A stretch of DNA of 64,000 bases, taken from the NCBI GenBank assembly GCA_024399275.1, contig JAKSHS010000001.1:1-64000 (forward strand), in the 5' to 3' direction. The notes under the pieces are model-generated. The model ran no database searches and had not been told where the DNA came from. It saw nothing but the letters and a program-made list of their open reading frames with translations. Every line of letters starts with the position of its first letter. Position 1 is the first letter of the stretch. This document shows, piece after piece, positions 17,901 through 28,500 of the stretch. Origin of the DNA: an archaeon (lineage in GTDB: Archaea; Thermoplasmatota; Thermoplasmata; Methanomassiliicoccales; Methanomethylophilaceae). The translations under genes and the position numbers were made by a program.

Positions 17901-18510
17901 TATGACGGTTGCACATGTCCTTGAAATGATAGGTGGTAAAGTTGGATCTATGGAAGCTCGGCTAATAGATGGTACAGTCTTTTCAGGAGAGACAGAAGAA
18001 TCTATACGTGATGAGCTTGTGAAAAATGGCTTCAAACGCACCGGAAAGGAAATAATGTATGATGGAAGATCAGGAAAGCAAATCCCAACAGAAGTTTACA
18101 CAGGGGTTATTTTCTACAAAAAACTTCATCATATGGTTAGCGGAAAATTGCATGTAAGATCAAGAGGGCCTGTCCAAATTCTTACACGTCAGCCAACAGA
18201 AGGCCGTTCGAGACAAGGAGGCCTTAGATTTGGAGAAATGGAGCGCGATTGTCTTATCGGACACGGGGCCTCAATGGTTATCAAAGATCGACTTCTTGAC
18301 GAATCTGACGGTACCATACAATATGTATGCGGGAACCCTAAATGTGGTCACATTGCAATCAAAGACAGAAACGGATCAATTTACTGTCCAGTTTGCAAGA
18401 AAAATACTGACATTCACCCTGTGCAAACATCCTATGCGTTTAAACTGCTTATGGACGAGTTACTATCTCTTGGTGTTGCAATGAGACTTCAGTTGGAGGA
18501 TTTGAGATGA
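14905..18510 (+). CDS. rpoB: DNA-directed RNA polymerase subunit B (unsplit)
   Basis: Second-largest polymerase subunit, which with A'/A'' forms the active centre. At 1201 residues it is a full-length single chain, whereas many methanogens split it into B'' and B'. Recognisable parts: the fork/lobe region with PSETPEGQNCGL, the hybrid-binding domain with GYNDRPAGQNF and GYNIEDALVMNKSS, PELGDKFCSRHGQKG, GGLRFGEMERDCLIGHGAS, and a C-terminal zinc site (CGNPKCGH followed by CPVC). A GTG at 14896 overlapping the rpoH stop is an alternative to the ATG at 14905. Its last bases overlap rpoA' (ATGA). Confidence 0.97.
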   Translation: MRDLVKLYFEDRSIVNHHIASFNNFLATDDNVNSRMQKVIDEMRVPADDAEPGVIKLEVDRERYSNKEVTIRFGRKRDSDGNIVDKNPTIHIGKPAVIEVNGCRHSITPMEARLRNLNYCAPVYVDFVISKGSEGLQKQTALVGWFPIMVRSALCALNKNVMEEEVNHNLTDAEYRQRLIDSKEDPKDPGGYFIIGGTERVLITLEDLAPNRVLVERSERYGAQVEVAKVFSQKDGFRALTFVEKKDGLIMVTVPAAPTSIPIVALMKALGMEQDKDVFEAIAGNNDSMASIVYANIENSMDGTAYPPSGFHTTCDAINFLERNFASGQAKEYRVKKVESILDHSLLPHLGNTINDRMKKAIFLGRIAHSVLELALGIRKEDDKDHYANKRLRLSGDLMEDLFRTSFSSLMKDLKYQLEKSTNRKKDIIIEHAIRRDLFTNKIVHALATGNWVGGRGGVSQLLDRTSYMSTTSHLRRVASSLTRSQPHFEARDLHPTQWGRLCPSETPEGQNCGLVKNTALIIDVTEGISEEELNWHLKNEMGIRDISKKMSSPNTTRILVNGDLIGYTEDAESFVNSIREDRRSNLISDQINVRYDREMKEVIINCDDGRLRRPLIVVRDGKVTLTRKDLEDIRDSKIKWDDLFRKGIVEWIDAEEEEDAFIVVEPFTTPERCPICRVPLSTTDIEWMNPGEDGDAILKCKTCCETFAVESFVTKEHTHVEIDPMIILGVAAGLVPYPEHNSSPRVTLGAAMAKQALGVPAANYRVRPDTRGHLLHYPQIPMVQTETMKFTGYNDRPAGQNFCIAVLSYHGYNIEDALVMNKSSVQRGLGRSTFMRTYRAEERHYPNGVSDRFCIPSCDVFGARADDSYNSLDEDGFIQPEFKVNGGDVLVGKISPPRSPGEGLGFMDEKKWDETSETVKHGESGFVDSVMITEDIEGSRLVKVKVREQRVPELGDKFCSRHGQKGVIGRLVDQCDMPFTSDGITPDLIVNPHGIPSRMTVAHVLEMIGGKVGSMEARLIDGTVFSGETEESIRDELVKNGFKRTGKEIMYDGRSGKQIPTEVYTGVIFYKKLHHMVSGKLHVRSRGPVQILTRQPTEGRSRQGGLRFGEMERDCLIGHGASMVIKDRLLDESDGTIQYVCGNPKCGHIAIKDRNGSIYCPVCKKNTDIHPVQTSYAFKLLMDELLSLGVAMRLQLEDLR

Positions 18511-21416
18511 ACGGGATGGACGGAATCACAAAAAGAATCGGAGCAATTAAATTTTCATGCCTTTCCCCTGAGGAAATCAGAAACATGTCTGCTACTAAGG
18601 TTCTTACAGCTGACACGTACGACGATGAAGGACATCCGATTGACCTTGGACTCATGGATATGAACATGGGGGTTGTTGATACACATAACCGTTGCAAAAA
18701 ATGCGGATGTAGGCGCGATGAATGTCCCGGACATTTTGGCCATATAGAACTCGCAAGACCTGTAATCCATGTTGGATTTATCAAGGACATTAAGATACTT
18801 CTAGAAAGCACCTGTAGCAAATGTGGACGACTCCTCCTTAATGCGGAAGAAGTTAAACAACGTAAAGGAAGAATGGATCGAATGATCGAGCTTGGAGGAG
18901 ATTCAGTAGATATCAAAATGTTCTCCAAAGAAACAGCAAAAGTAACATCCAAAATCTGTCCGTATTGCCACACCCAACAGAAAAAAATCAAGCTAGATAA
19001 ACCTACAACATTTCGTGAAGAAGGCGGCACAGATAAACTCACACCCGCAGATGTTCGTGAGAGACTCGAACGCATTCTCTACGTCGATGAAAAAGGTAAA
19101 ACGAAAGCCGAAATTGAAACAGAAATCGAAGAAAGAAAAGAAGGTCTTAGAACCCTAGGCATCAATCCCGACACATGTAGGCCTGAGTGGATGGTTTTGA
19201 CTGTTCTACCTGTGCCTCCAGTAACAGTTAGGCCATCGATTACGCTTGATAACAGTGACATGTCGGAAGATGATTTAACACACAAGCTAGTTGACGTCAT
19301 AAGGATTAATCAAAGACTCAGAGAAAGTCGTGATCAAGGGGCCCCTCAATTAATAGTTGATGACTTATGGGAACTTTTACAATATCACATAACTACATAT
19401 TTTGACAATCAGACAACAGGCATTCCACCAGCTCGACACAGATCCGGCCGCCCACTAAAAACATTGACACAAAGGCTTAAAGGGAAGGAAGGGCGCTTTA
19501 GATCAAATCTTTCAGGTAAGCGCGTCAATTTTTCGTCTCGTACGGTAATTTCTCCAGATCCATTACTTTCTATCAACGAGGTAGGTGTACCAATTAAAAC
19601 AGCAAGAGAACTTACAGTTCCAGTTCGCATTAATCAATATAACATTGAAGCAATGAAGGATCTCGTCAAGAGAGGAGTCGAACCTTCAGATATAAACGGA
19701 AAATACATTCCAGGAGTCAACTACGTTTTTAGACCAGATGGAAGAAGAATAAAAGTCAACCAGCGAAACGCAGAAGAAATATCTAAAGGGCTTAGTGTTG
19801 GATACACTGTTGAAAGACAGCTCCAAGACGGAGACGTTGTTTTATTCAATAGACAACCTTCACTTCATAGAATGTCTATGATGGCACACCTGGTAAGAGT
19901 CATGAGTGGTCGTACATTCAGGTTCAATCTTTGTGTTTGCCCTCCTTATAATGCTGATTTCGACGGGGATGAAATGAATCTTCACGTCATTCAAAGTGAA
20001 GAAGCACGTGCCGAAGCTCAAGTTCTTATGCTCGTTCAGGAAAATATCTTGTCTCCTAGGTACGGTGGCCCAATTATCGGAGCAATACACGATCACATAA
20101 CAGGAGCTTATTTTCTAACTCATAATAATCCTCGTTTTACGAAAGAGGAGGCAATGAACATACTCACAAAACTTGATAACATCACTGTCCCCGATCCTAA
20201 AAAAGATGAAAATGGAAATGAGTATTATGATGGAAGGCAACTTTTTTCAATTGTGCTTCCGAAATGCGAAGAACATCCTTTCAACACATCTTTTAAAGCA
20301 CAGATATGTCAAAGCTGTGCTAAATGTAAAAAAGAGAAGTGTGAATATGACGCATACGTTAAAATTGTAAATGGAGAACTTATCTGCGGCACTATCGACG
20401 TAAGAGGCATTGGAAATAGCAAAGGCAAAATTCTTGACCGTATTGCGCGTGATTATGGGGCATCAGTAGCGTGCAGATTTATCAATCAAGTAACAAGAAT
20501 TGCATTGGGCGCAATTATGAATCATGGATTCAGCACCGGCATCGATGACGAAGATCTTCCTATCGAGGCAAGGTTACAGATATCTAGTTTCAATGAGGAG
20601 CAAATGAACAAGGTGAACGACCTTATTGCCTCGTTTAGAGACGGCACACTTAGACAAATGCCAGGACGTTCACTCGAAGAAACACTAGAAGTCAAAGTTC
20701 AGGACGAACTAAACGAAGCCCGTCAAAATGCCGGTAAAGTTGCAGCAAAATATCTTGTTGGATCGTCAATTGGTAGAAACGAAAAAGATGCTATCGGTTC
20801 AAATCCTGCAGTCATTATGTCTAAAATTGGATCAAGAGGCTCAATGTTAAACCTCTCACAAATGGCTGGTTGTGTCGGTCAACAAACCGTCCGCGGAGAC
20901 AGACTTTCAAGGGGATACGAGGGAAGAACACTCGCACACTTTAAGAAGAATGATCTTGGTGCACACGCCAGAGGGTTTGTCACTCACTCTTACAAGACAG
21001 GGCTTTCACCCACAGAATTTTTCTTCCACGCTATGGGCGGAAGAGAGGGGTTAGTCGACACAGCAGTTAGAACATCAAGATCAGGATACATGCAGAGAAG
21101 ACTCATTTCGGCTCTTGAAGATCTTAAACTTACAAGCGATGGATCTGTTAAAAACACTGCAGGGACAGTCATTCAATTCGTATATGGCGAAGATGGAAGT
21201 GATCCAGCGAGAACAGTTGCAGGAAAAATTGTTGACATGGACGACCTGTTTAGAGAAGCACTTGGAGAAGAAAGAGCTGAAGCTTTTCTCAAACATGAAA
21301 TCAGAGATGTCGGTGATGATTACAGTGTACGAAACGATGACGTGAATGACTTTAGTGACGAGGGCGATGGAGAAGAACTCGGAGAAAATGATACTGAAGA
21401 ATACGACGGTGAATGA
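18507..21416 (+). CDS. rpoA1: DNA-directed RNA polymerase subunit A' with acidic C-terminal tail
   Basis: Largest-subunit N-terminal part. Zinc-binding cysteines occur at the N-terminus ([19 protein letters not shown]) and near residue 100. The catalytic magnesium motif [10 protein letters not shown] is at about residues 482-491, and QKGRGS-type bridge-helix sequences such as [13 protein letters not shown] and [18 protein letters not shown] follow. It has 969 residues. After the conserved body the protein ends in about 30 strongly acidic residues (about 940-969). It is coupled to rpoB by a 4-bp overlap and the A'' start lies 1 nt after its stop. Confidence 0.97.
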   Translation: MNGMDGITKRIGAIKFSCLSPEEIRNMSATKVLTADTYDDEGHPIDLGLMDMNMGVVDTHNRCKKCGCRRDECPGHFGHIELARPVIHVGFIKDIKILLESTCSKCGRLLLNAEEVKQRKGRMDRMIELGGDSVDIKMFSKETAKVTSKICPYCHTQQKKIKLDKPTTFREEGGTDKLTPADVRERLERILYVDEKGKTKAEIETEIEERKEGLRTLGINPDTCRPEWMVLTVLPVPPVTVRPSITLDNSDMSEDDLTHKLVDVIRINQRLRESRDQGAPQLIVDDLWELLQYHITTYFDNQTTGIPPARHRSGRPLKTLTQRLKGKEGRFRSNLSGKRVNFSSRTVISPDPLLSINEVGVPIKTARELTVPVRINQYNIEAMKDLVKRGVEPSDINGKYIPGVNYVFRPDGRRIKVNQRNAEEISKGLSVGYTVERQLQDGDVVLFNRQPSLHRMSMMAHLVRVMSGRTFRFNLCVCPPYNADFDGDEMNLHVIQSEEARAEAQVLMLVQENILSPRYGGPIIGAIHDHITGAYFLTHNNPRFTKEEAMNILTKLDNITVPDPKKDENGNEYYDGRQLFSIVLPKCEEHPFNTSFKAQICQSCAKCKKEKCEYDAYVKIVNGELICGTIDVRGIGNSKGKILDRIARDYGASVACRFINQVTRIALGAIMNHGFSTGIDDEDLPIEARLQISSFNEEQMNKVNDLIASFRDGTLRQMPGRSLEETLEVKVQDELNEARQNAGKVAAKYLVGSSIGRNEKDAIGSNPAVIMSKIGSRGSMLNLSQMAGCVGQQTVRGDRLSRGYEGRTLAHFKKNDLGAHARGFVTHSYKTGLSPTEFFFHAMGGREGLVDTAVRTSRSGYMQRRLISALEDLKLTSDGSVKNTAGTVIQFVYGEDGSDPARTVAGKIVDMDDLFREALGEERAEAFLKHEIRDVGDDYSVRNDDVNDFSDEGDGEELGENDTEEYDGE

Positions 21417-21417
21417 A

Positions 21418-22851
21418 ATGGCCAAAAAAGACACTGTTGATGCATTAGTCAGAAGGGGCGTAGACGAAGAGACAGCAAAAATTCTAGTCAGTAAGTTTGG
21501 CTCGTTGAAGATGATCGCCAATACAGAAATCTCCAATCTTACAGATCTTGGACTTTCAGAAGAAACTATCAATGATATCATGTCTAAGATCGGAAGTTCG
21601 AAAAAGACGTTAACTAAGACAAGATGCGTAAAGACAGACGATACTAAACCTTTAAAAATGGATATTCCAGACAAGTCACGCAAGCCTTTGGAAGAAGAGT
21701 CTAGAATCCAACAACTCTGCAAGGAACTTAACGTCAACATACCTTTAAGAGTCATCGTTGACATCGCTTCGTATCTTAAAAGTAGCGACAGCCCACTAAA
21801 CGACGAAGAATTAAGAAAGGTTATTAAAATCGCCGGAGAAATGTGCGAAAAACATAGAATGGATCCAAATGAATCCGTAGGTATCGTTGCTGCCCAATCG
21901 ATTGGTGAACCAAGTACCCAAATGAATATGCGTACTTTTCACTATGCGGGAGTTGCCAACATCAACGTCACTCGCGGTCTTCCAAGATTCATAGAAATTG
22001 TCGATGCACGCCATGAGCCTAGCACGCCATCAATGACAATCCCTCTCCGGGGATTTGCAGCGGAAGATGAAAGCGTAGCAAGACATGTTTCCTATGATAT
22101 TGAATCCATAAAACTTGCCAACATCGCTACTATTGTGACCGATATTTCAAATATGTGCATCATCGCAACGCCAGATCTACATGAAATGAAAGAGAGAACA
22201 ATAAGTATAGATGATATAGTCGCAAAACTCTCTGGAAGTAAACTCATACAAGGTATCGTCTCCGTCGACGGCTATAAAATTATCGTAAAGTCGAAAGAGT
22301 CTTCATACAAAAAATTATATCAGATTTCCGAAGCAGTCAAAAATGTAAAAATTAAGGGGATCGACGATATAGAAAGGGCAGTCCTAAACAAAACTAGCTC
22401 TGGAAAATGGGAAATTGTCACAGAAGGCAGCAATCTCAAGGAAGTTATCAAAGTTAATGGAGTAGATTGTAGTAGAGTAACAACTAACAACATCATCGAA
22501 ATTTCAAACGTCCTCGGTGTAGAAGCTGCCAGACAAGCAATTATAAATGAGGCTTGCGGAACACTCAGCGAAGCCGGTCTTGACGTTGATATAAGACACA
22601 TAATGCTAGTCGCAGACCTCATGACAAATGATGGAGATGTGAAGGCTATCGGCAGACACGGTATTTCTGGAAGAAAGTCAAGTGTTCTCGCAAGAGCCGC
22701 ATTCGAAATAACTGCACCTCACTTAATCCGCGCAGCAATGGGAGGAGAAGTGGACAGCCTTGAAGGTGTTGCTGAAAACATCATCGTTGGTCAGCCAGTT
22801 ACACTTGGAACAGGTGCTGTTAAACTTATTTATAAACCTAAACCCAAATGA
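21418..22851 (+). CDS. rpoA2: DNA-directed RNA polymerase subunit A'' with N-terminal HhH-like extension
   Basis: Largest-subunit C-terminal part, including the trigger-loop region: [25 protein letters not shown] and the later [25 protein letters not shown]. At 477 residues it is longer than typical A'' (about 390-420). The surplus lies at the N-terminus: about 85 residues that include a helix-hairpin-helix-like stretch ([19 protein letters not shown] then [15 protein letters not shown]), followed by a Lys/Asp-rich linker. The start at 21418 follows the A' stop by 1 nt. The domain sits exactly at the A'/A'' split. Core identity is secure; the extension is my reading. Confidence 0.96.
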   Translation: MAKKDTVDALVRRGVDEETAKILVSKFGSLKMIANTEISNLTDLGLSEETINDIMSKIGSSKKTLTKTRCVKTDDTKPLKMDIPDKSRKPLEEESRIQQLCKELNVNIPLRVIVDIASYLKSSDSPLNDEELRKVIKIAGEMCEKHRMDPNESVGIVAAQSIGEPSTQMNMRTFHYAGVANINVTRGLPRFIEIVDARHEPSTPSMTIPLRGFAAEDESVARHVSYDIESIKLANIATIVTDISNMCIIATPDLHEMKERTISIDDIVAKLSGSKLIQGIVSVDGYKIIVKSKESSYKKLYQISEAVKNVKIKGIDDIERAVLNKTSSGKWEIVTEGSNLKEVIKVNGVDCSRVTTNNIIEISNVLGVEAARQAIINEACGTLSEAGLDVDIRHIMLVADLMTNDGDVKAIGRHGISGRKSSVLARAAFEITAPHLIRAAMGGEVDSLEGVAENIIVGQPVTLGTGAVKLIYKPKPK

Positions 22852-22862
22852 GGGGATGAACA

Positions 22863-23141
22863 ATGATTGACATAGGTAAAGCATTAAAAGCTGCAATTAC
22901 CACAGGACACGTGGAATTTGGAGTAGACCAAACAGAAAGGGCAGTAAGATCTGGGAAAGCGCTAATGGTAATAGTATCGAAGAATTGTCCCAGTGAGAAG
23001 CTCACATCCGGAGATGTTGGCGTAAAAATACATGTATACAACGGCAACAATATGGAATTGGGAGCTCTTTGTGGAAAGCCATTTTCTGTCTCTGCACTTG
23101 CAGTGATTAACAAGGGTACTTCTAATATCCTAACGCTGTGA
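22863..23141 (+). CDS. rpl30e: Ribosomal protein L30e
   Basis: Archaeal/eukaryotic large-subunit protein of the L7Ae/L30e fold, 92 residues, normal length. DIGKALKAAITTGHVEFGVDQT at the start and IHVYNGNNMELGALCGKPFSVSALAV near the end are characteristic. It has the conserved place between rpoA'' and nusA in archaeal RNA polymerase operons. A GAGGGGATG ribosome site precedes the ATG. Its stop lies at the nusA start region. Confidence 0.95.
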   Translation: MIDIGKALKAAITTGHVEFGVDQTERAVRSGKALMVIVSKNCPSEKLTSGDVGVKIHVYNGNNMELGALCGKPFSVSALAVINKGTSNILTL

Positions 23142-23146
23142 GGAAC

Positions 23147-23575
23147 ATGCCATCTGAAATCGTGCTCACTGAAGACGCAATTAGGCGTATCAGACTGTTT
23201 GGAGAAATTACAAAAACATCATCCGTAGACTGCATAGAGACGGAAGACAAGTTAATATTTTTAGTTGAAAAAGGCAAGGGAAATGTGGCAGTTGGAAAAA
23301 AAGGCAAACACGTGATAATGCTAAAAGAAAAAACTGGAAAAAACATACAAGTTGTTGAAAAATCACCAGACCCGAAACAATTTGTCATGAATGTATTTCA
23401 TATATACAATCCTCAAAAAGTTGAAATTGAACAACGTGGAAAAATAACACATGCAACTATCACAGTAGATCCTAAATTCAAGGGTAGAGCAATTGGTAAA
23501 GCAGGCAAAAATCTCAGAATCGCTAGAGATATTGTCAACAGATACCATGAAATCCAAAGCATCAGTGTGGACTGA
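23147..23575 (+). CDS. nusA: NusA-like transcription termination/antitermination factor (two KH domains)
   Basis: Archaeal NusA homologue, 142 residues, made essentially of two KH RNA-binding domains: GKGNVAVGKKGKHVIMLKEKTGK is the first GxxG-type loop and KGRAIGKAGKNLRIARDIV the second. It lacks the N-terminal polymerase-binding and S1 domains of bacterial NusA, as usual in archaea. I chose the ATG at 23147; a GTG at 23138 overlapping the rpl30e stop is an alternative. In most archaea rps12 and rps7 follow, but here the next gene (a radical SAM protein) is convergent. Confidence 0.93.
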   Translation: MPSEIVLTEDAIRRIRLFGEITKTSSVDCIETEDKLIFLVEKGKGNVAVGKKGKHVIMLKEKTGKNIQVVEKSPDPKQFVMNVFHIYNPQKVEIEQRGKITHATITVDPKFKGRAIGKAGKNLRIARDIVNRYHEIQSISVD

Positions 23576-23625
23576 ATTTCTAACGGCCCAAGACAAAATA
23601 CACTTTACGGTAACCTTATAACAAT

Positions 23626-24684
23626 TCAGTTAAGAGGTCTCCGCTCCACTTCAAGCCTGTCGGCGGTCGGATATTCTTCGACTTCATAACACTCAAACGG
23701 AAGTTCACTCGCTATCTCCTCCAACACATACGAAGCAATTTCAAGTCTATTTCTCTCCCTATCCATGAACATAAGTTTATCTGGTACATCGAAACCATTC
23801 TTAAGGAGTAAAAATGCGGCATCTAGGTCTTTTGGGTAAGCGACACCTTTGATTATAGTTCCGTCTTCTGTAATCATATCATACTCCCTAGCAGTACAAT
23901 TTGCCCTTCGGATGAGTCTGTTCCTCAACTGCACGCCATCCTTAAAACTTGACGAACAAAAGTGTATTGAAAGTTCAGGATATTTCTCCATCATACGAAA
24001 CGCCAAATTTTCAGATCCTTCAATAGCTGCTGAAGTATCATTTTTTATGTGGTATCCATGATCAATCATCATACCCCAATTTCCCTCCGAAAATTCTAGT
24101 TCATTTAAATTTACAAATCCTATTCCAATTTTTAATGCATAGTCGAGAAGTGATGACAATTCATTCTCATAATCTGGTAACACTGGTACCTCTATTCCAA
24201 CATCAACATTCATTCTCAATATTTCTTCCAGCTCAGTTGTCTCCATTGTATTCCAATTTGATACCTTCGGGTGAAAACGAATCTCATCAAGGCCTACTTT
24301 TACAAGTTCCTGAACTTTTACTGGATCAATTGTAGATGTGTATAAATGAATATGATGAGACTTACCGTACTGTCTTTTCAGGATTTTAATGACATCTAAT
24401 GTTTGGTCAATGTTTACTAAGGGATCACCTCCGGTGATGCCTGTTCCCGTTGCCCTCATCATTTCAGCCTCTTTAAAAATATCATTTTTACTCGAAATTT
24501 TCATTTCATTGGCATACATCACGTCGAAATCTTTCTTCTCCAACGATATAGGGCAGTAAAAACAATTCGTTCTACATTTCCCTGTAATAAAAAGCACCAT
24601 TTTACTTCCATTAATACAATGCTTGCACCCTTCAGCAAGAGAACCATTATAGACTGAACCGAACGTCTGATGTCTCACATTCAT
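23626..24684 (-). CDS. Radical SAM protein related to pyruvate formate-lyase activating enzyme (COG2108-like)
   Basis: 352 residues. A CxxC pair (CKHC) precedes the canonical radical SAM motif C-X3-C-X2-C in GKCRTNCFYCP, and GTGITGGDPL corresponds to the SAM-binding GGEP motif. The protein resembles the archaeal COG2108 group, which has no established reaction. No obvious partner or substrate is nearby. The ATG at 24684 is about 29 bp from a TATA box shared with divergent pyrF, so it is probably leaderless. A function should not be assigned beyond Fe-S radical chemistry. Confidence 0.82.
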   Translation of the reverse strand: MNVRHQTFGSVYNGSLAEGCKHCINGSKMVLFITGKCRTNCFYCPISLEKKDFDVMYANEMKISSKNDIFKEAEMMRATGTGITGGDPLVNIDQTLDVIKILKRQYGKSHHIHLYTSTIDPVKVQELVKVGLDEIRFHPKVSNWNTMETTELEEILRMNVDVGIEVPVLPDYENELSSLLDYALKIGIGFVNLNELEFSEGNWGMMIDHGYHIKNDTSAAIEGSENLAFRMMEKYPELSIHFCSSSFKDGVQLRNRLIRRANCTAREYDMITEDGTIIKGVAYPKDLDAAFLLLKNGFDVPDKLMFMDRERNRLEIASYVLEEIASELPFECYEVEEYPTADRLEVERRPLN

Positions 24685-24707
24685 AATGAATAAATTGTCG
24701 TACGATG

Positions 24708-24718
24708 CTTTATAATTC
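24708..24718. promoter_or_regulatory. Shared, near-symmetrical TATA box between radical SAM gene and pyrF
   Basis: CTTTATAATTC reads as a TATA box on both strands (TTTATAAT and AATTATAAA). It lies 23 bp from the pyrF ATG and about 29 bp from the start of the divergent radical SAM gene in a 51-bp spacer, suggesting bidirectional use with leaderless transcripts. Confidence 0.5.
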
Positions 24719-24735
24719 TCACTTTATTAACAGAC

Positions 24736-25389
24736 ATGACAGACATGAAGATGGACACAAGGATAGTATTGGCGCTTGACGAAATTGATACCGAGAAAGC
24801 TATCTCCATTACAAAAGATCTAGTCGGACATATTGACGCAGTCAAAATTAACTGGCCATTAATTCTTACTGCAGGCCCCGACATAATTACAAAATTATCG
24901 AAACTAACAGATGTAATTTGTGACTTTAAAGTTGCTGACATTCCAAACACAGTGGATCTTATCGTAAGTAATACCGTAAAAAAAGGAGCATCAGCTGTTA
25001 TTGTTCATGCTTTCACAGGAGCAGACTCCCTCAGAACCGCAGTAGAATCGGCAGGTGATGCTGAAATATATGCAGTCACAGAAATGAGCCATCCAGGTGG
25101 AAAGACGTTTACTGCACTTCATGCCGAAGAAATGGCAAAAATCGGAATTAATTGCGGTGTATCAGGTTTTATCGCGCCCGCTACACGCCCGGACCGTATC
25201 ACAGTTATCAGAACAATAATTGGCGATAAAAAAATTCTTTCCCCTGGAGTTGGAGCTCAAGGAGGATCAGCGACATCTGCGATTAAAGCCGGTGCTGATT
25301 ACATAATAGTTGGCAGATCAATTTATAAGGCCAACAATCCCAAAATAGTAGCAGACACAATCGCCAACGAAATTAGAAATGTGTTTTAA
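24736..25389 (+). CDS. pyrF: Orotidine 5'-phosphate decarboxylase
   Basis: Last step of UMP synthesis. The TIM-barrel enzyme has 217 residues, typical for archaeal PyrF. RIVLALDE at the start gives the first catalytic Asp, VICDFKVADIPNT holds the DxKxxD catalytic signature, and LSPGVGAQGG with YIIVGRSIY forms the phosphate-binding loop. The first ATG is used because the TATA box lies 23 bp upstream; in-frame ATGs at 24745 and 24751 are alternatives. No other pyr gene is near. Confidence 0.96.
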   Translation: MTDMKMDTRIVLALDEIDTEKAISITKDLVGHIDAVKINWPLILTAGPDIITKLSKLTDVICDFKVADIPNTVDLIVSNTVKKGASAVIVHAFTGADSLRTAVESAGDAEIYAVTEMSHPGGKTFTALHAEEMAKIGINCGVSGFIAPATRPDRITVIRTIIGDKKILSPGVGAQGGSATSAIKAGADYIIVGRSIYKANNPKIVADTIANEIRNVF

Positions 25390-25471
25390 TCTCTCCCGTA
25401 ACTGAGATTTTTCCAAATGCGGTACTTTAAATAAACTATCACTGTCAATCAGCGCCTGCAAGAAACCAAGC

Positions 25472-25481
25472 GTTATATATG
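25472..25481 (+). promoter_or_regulatory. TATA box for the STT3-like gene, followed by an inverted repeat
   Basis: GTTATATATG is a strong TATA box 44-53 bp before the ATG at 25525. Immediately after it lies GCAGC-N9-GCTGC (25481-25499), where a repressor could block polymerase. An AGAGGGAAG ribosome site follows (25507-25515). Confidence 0.55.
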
Positions 25482-25524
25482 CAGCGTACAATCGGCTGCC
25501 GTTTCTAGAGGGAAGAACCACAAA

Positions 25525-28500
25525 ATGCTAGGAATCAGTAGCAAGAAATCCATCACTAGCAAAACGGAGAGATCTCACCGGACAATCAGTATGAGGGATA
25601 GGCCAGAAAGAGATTTACAGCTGACCATCACTATCGCACTCGTCGCGCTAGTAGCGATAGGACTAAGGGTCGCATTCTCCTATAGTATATCAGTAGGCAG
25701 CAATTTCGCCCTTTCCGGTGGAATAAGTTCTTCTGAACACCTACATAGAATCACAGAACTTGTCACAAATAAATCATTTTTAAGAGTAGACAACCTCGAT
25801 TATCCAATTGGGCCACCTAATTCATATCCAGCATTATTTGACCTCATTATGGTGCCGTTTGTGATGGCTGGAAAAATTCTAGGTTTTGATGTAAGCACAT
25901 CAATATCCATGGTATTAGCATGGTCCGGTGCAACTTTCGGCGTTTTATGTGCAGTATCTGCCTATTTTCTAGGTAAAGAAGTACTTGAATCAAAAAAGGC
26001 GGGATTTCTTACATCATTATTTATCGCAATATGTCCTATTTCCATCTCGCAATCAATATTTTCAAACGGCACAGGAATTTCATTCTTAGCGTTTTTGTTT
26101 ACAGCCTTTGTATACTTTGTATTTAAAGGTGTAAAGAGCTACGACAGTTTTTCAGAATATCCAAATTTTCTTTCTATTTTCAAGAAAAACAAAACATCTT
26201 TAAAATACGCACTTTACTCCGGCCTTATCCTTTCGATAATGACCCTCTCATGGAACGAATTTCGCCCTATCGTTACAATAACCATTTTTTGTATGGGAAC
26301 ACTCGTACTCGTCGACCGTTTGACAGGCAAAGATTCAAGAGTGTCTGCAGTATTCTTTTCAGTAATTCTATTTACCGCTATTATTTCCTACGAAATATAC
26401 TACGCATCGTTAAATCTTTGGCTATCCGCTTTTCCAGGAGTCTTTATTCTATCTGTATTCTCAGCAGTCTTATGTCTAACTTTTTCACTAGTACAGAAAA
26501 AACCATGCCTATTCACAATTCCCACGTTCGCAACTTTCATTGCTACGGTATTTACTGTTCTGTACTTCTTTGAACCTACTCTTTTTCATAATATCATTTT
26601 CGAAGATGGCATACCCGGAGAGGTAGACATAACCACTGTAAAATCACACCTTTCGCTCTCTAAAATTGCAGTCTTTTTCGGACCATTAACAATGTGGTTC
26701 CCGTTCGTTGTAATTGGCGCAATGTTATCCGGTATCAAAAAAAGAATTTCCTCCTCCTCATACGTCTGTACTATAACGCTACTATGTTTTGCCACTCAGT
26801 ATGCTATTCAAAAAACTGAACTGGCAACAATATTCGCACCTATGTTTGCTATTAGTTTTTCATATGTTACCATTTGGCTATTTGCACATGTCAATTTTCG
26901 ATCTTACTTCACAAGTTTAAAAACCAAAAGAATAGGTCTCGTAATTAGAAGAGCATTCAAACCCTTGCCTTTTGTTTCAATTTTTATAATCCTGGTAGCT
27001 GTATGCGCTCCGAACGCCCTGTATGCCATTGACGCAAGCATTCCTAATAATTCCAATGAGTACAACGGTATTGATTTAGGTGCTCTTGGTTGTAATATAA
27101 AAACAGATGATGAGTGGAAAAAGAACAGCGTACTCTCAGAATATAATGGCGTCCAACACCCTGGTTTAATGGCCACATGGATCAACAACGCTGACGAGGC
27201 TGCCGCATTTGGTAATTTTGATGTTACCGTTAATTCGAAAGGAAGTGGTGCAATACCGACAGCCAACATATTCCTTTCAAAATCACCAACAGCGGCTATG
27301 CTTTTACATAATATAAAATGCAACGGATTCAACGAATCCAAAAATATTCTTTTGGCCTCCGGAATGACCGAAGACCAATTCACCAAAATAAAGAATTGTT
27401 TTGATTCGCCTGATAAAAAAATCATCAACGATACCGATATATATTCTGACATTAAAACAGGCATTTTAGATGAAAATGTCTCATATTTAACAGCAGAAAA
27501 CATCCTCACGAATAGCTTCTCAGAGCAAGAGCTATCTAAATTCTACAGAAAACTGTGCGATTCCTCTAACAAAAATATTGAATACATAATGGTCACGAGT
27601 GACATGTTCCCAATGTCTCCTAACATAAATTCAAGTTTTACCGCATTAGCAAATGCTGGTGGATATGCCACAAATGATCAGGGAATTATTCCTCGATTTT
27701 TCGATGTAAGCAATGGATCACATTCTATGGTGGCCTACAACTACACAGACACAATGTATAGCACCGCCCTTTGGAAGGCATACATAGGTATGTCGCCAAA
27801 AGAAGCGGGGAAAGCCACATCGTATGATTATCTCACTTCGCTAACGCTCAGTAATGGAGAATATAGAGCAACTCCTGGACACGGTCTCTTTAACTATACT
27901 GTTGATAGTGACCACTGGTATGTAACGTACAATAGCAATCCGAATGCAACGCTTTCTTCAAATGGCTGGACAAAAATGAAAGCCATCGATGCACAAAAGG
28001 AACAAATAACTAACGGAGGACTCATTAACTATCTCAGTGGATTCCCTGTTATTCTAAAGTATACACCCAATTCGGAGCTCGACCACACCATTAATGGACG
28101 CGTAGAGATGAGCAACGTTCCAGTTAGAGGCATTTATGTTGCTGTAATGGATAAAGACAAAACAATACATTCGTATGACTATACTGATGCAAATGGGAAG
28201 TATGAAGTCACAGCACGTGAAGGTCAAAAAATTATCTTTGCATCATCCATAGCTGCATTCGATGCTGAAGATATGATTTTCATAAAAACGTACAATGGAG
28301 CCTCTGACAATCTTAACATAACGATACCTCCAACATCTCTATCAGGCAGAATTGTCGGAAGCAGTGACGAGCCACTCAGAATATCATCTCCTTTCAAAGT
28401 GACTTTTACAGGGAGAAATACAGGCAATATCCTATCTGCGATACCAGATCACAACACAAGATTTTCATTTGAATCTATTGTCCCAGACACATATGACATT

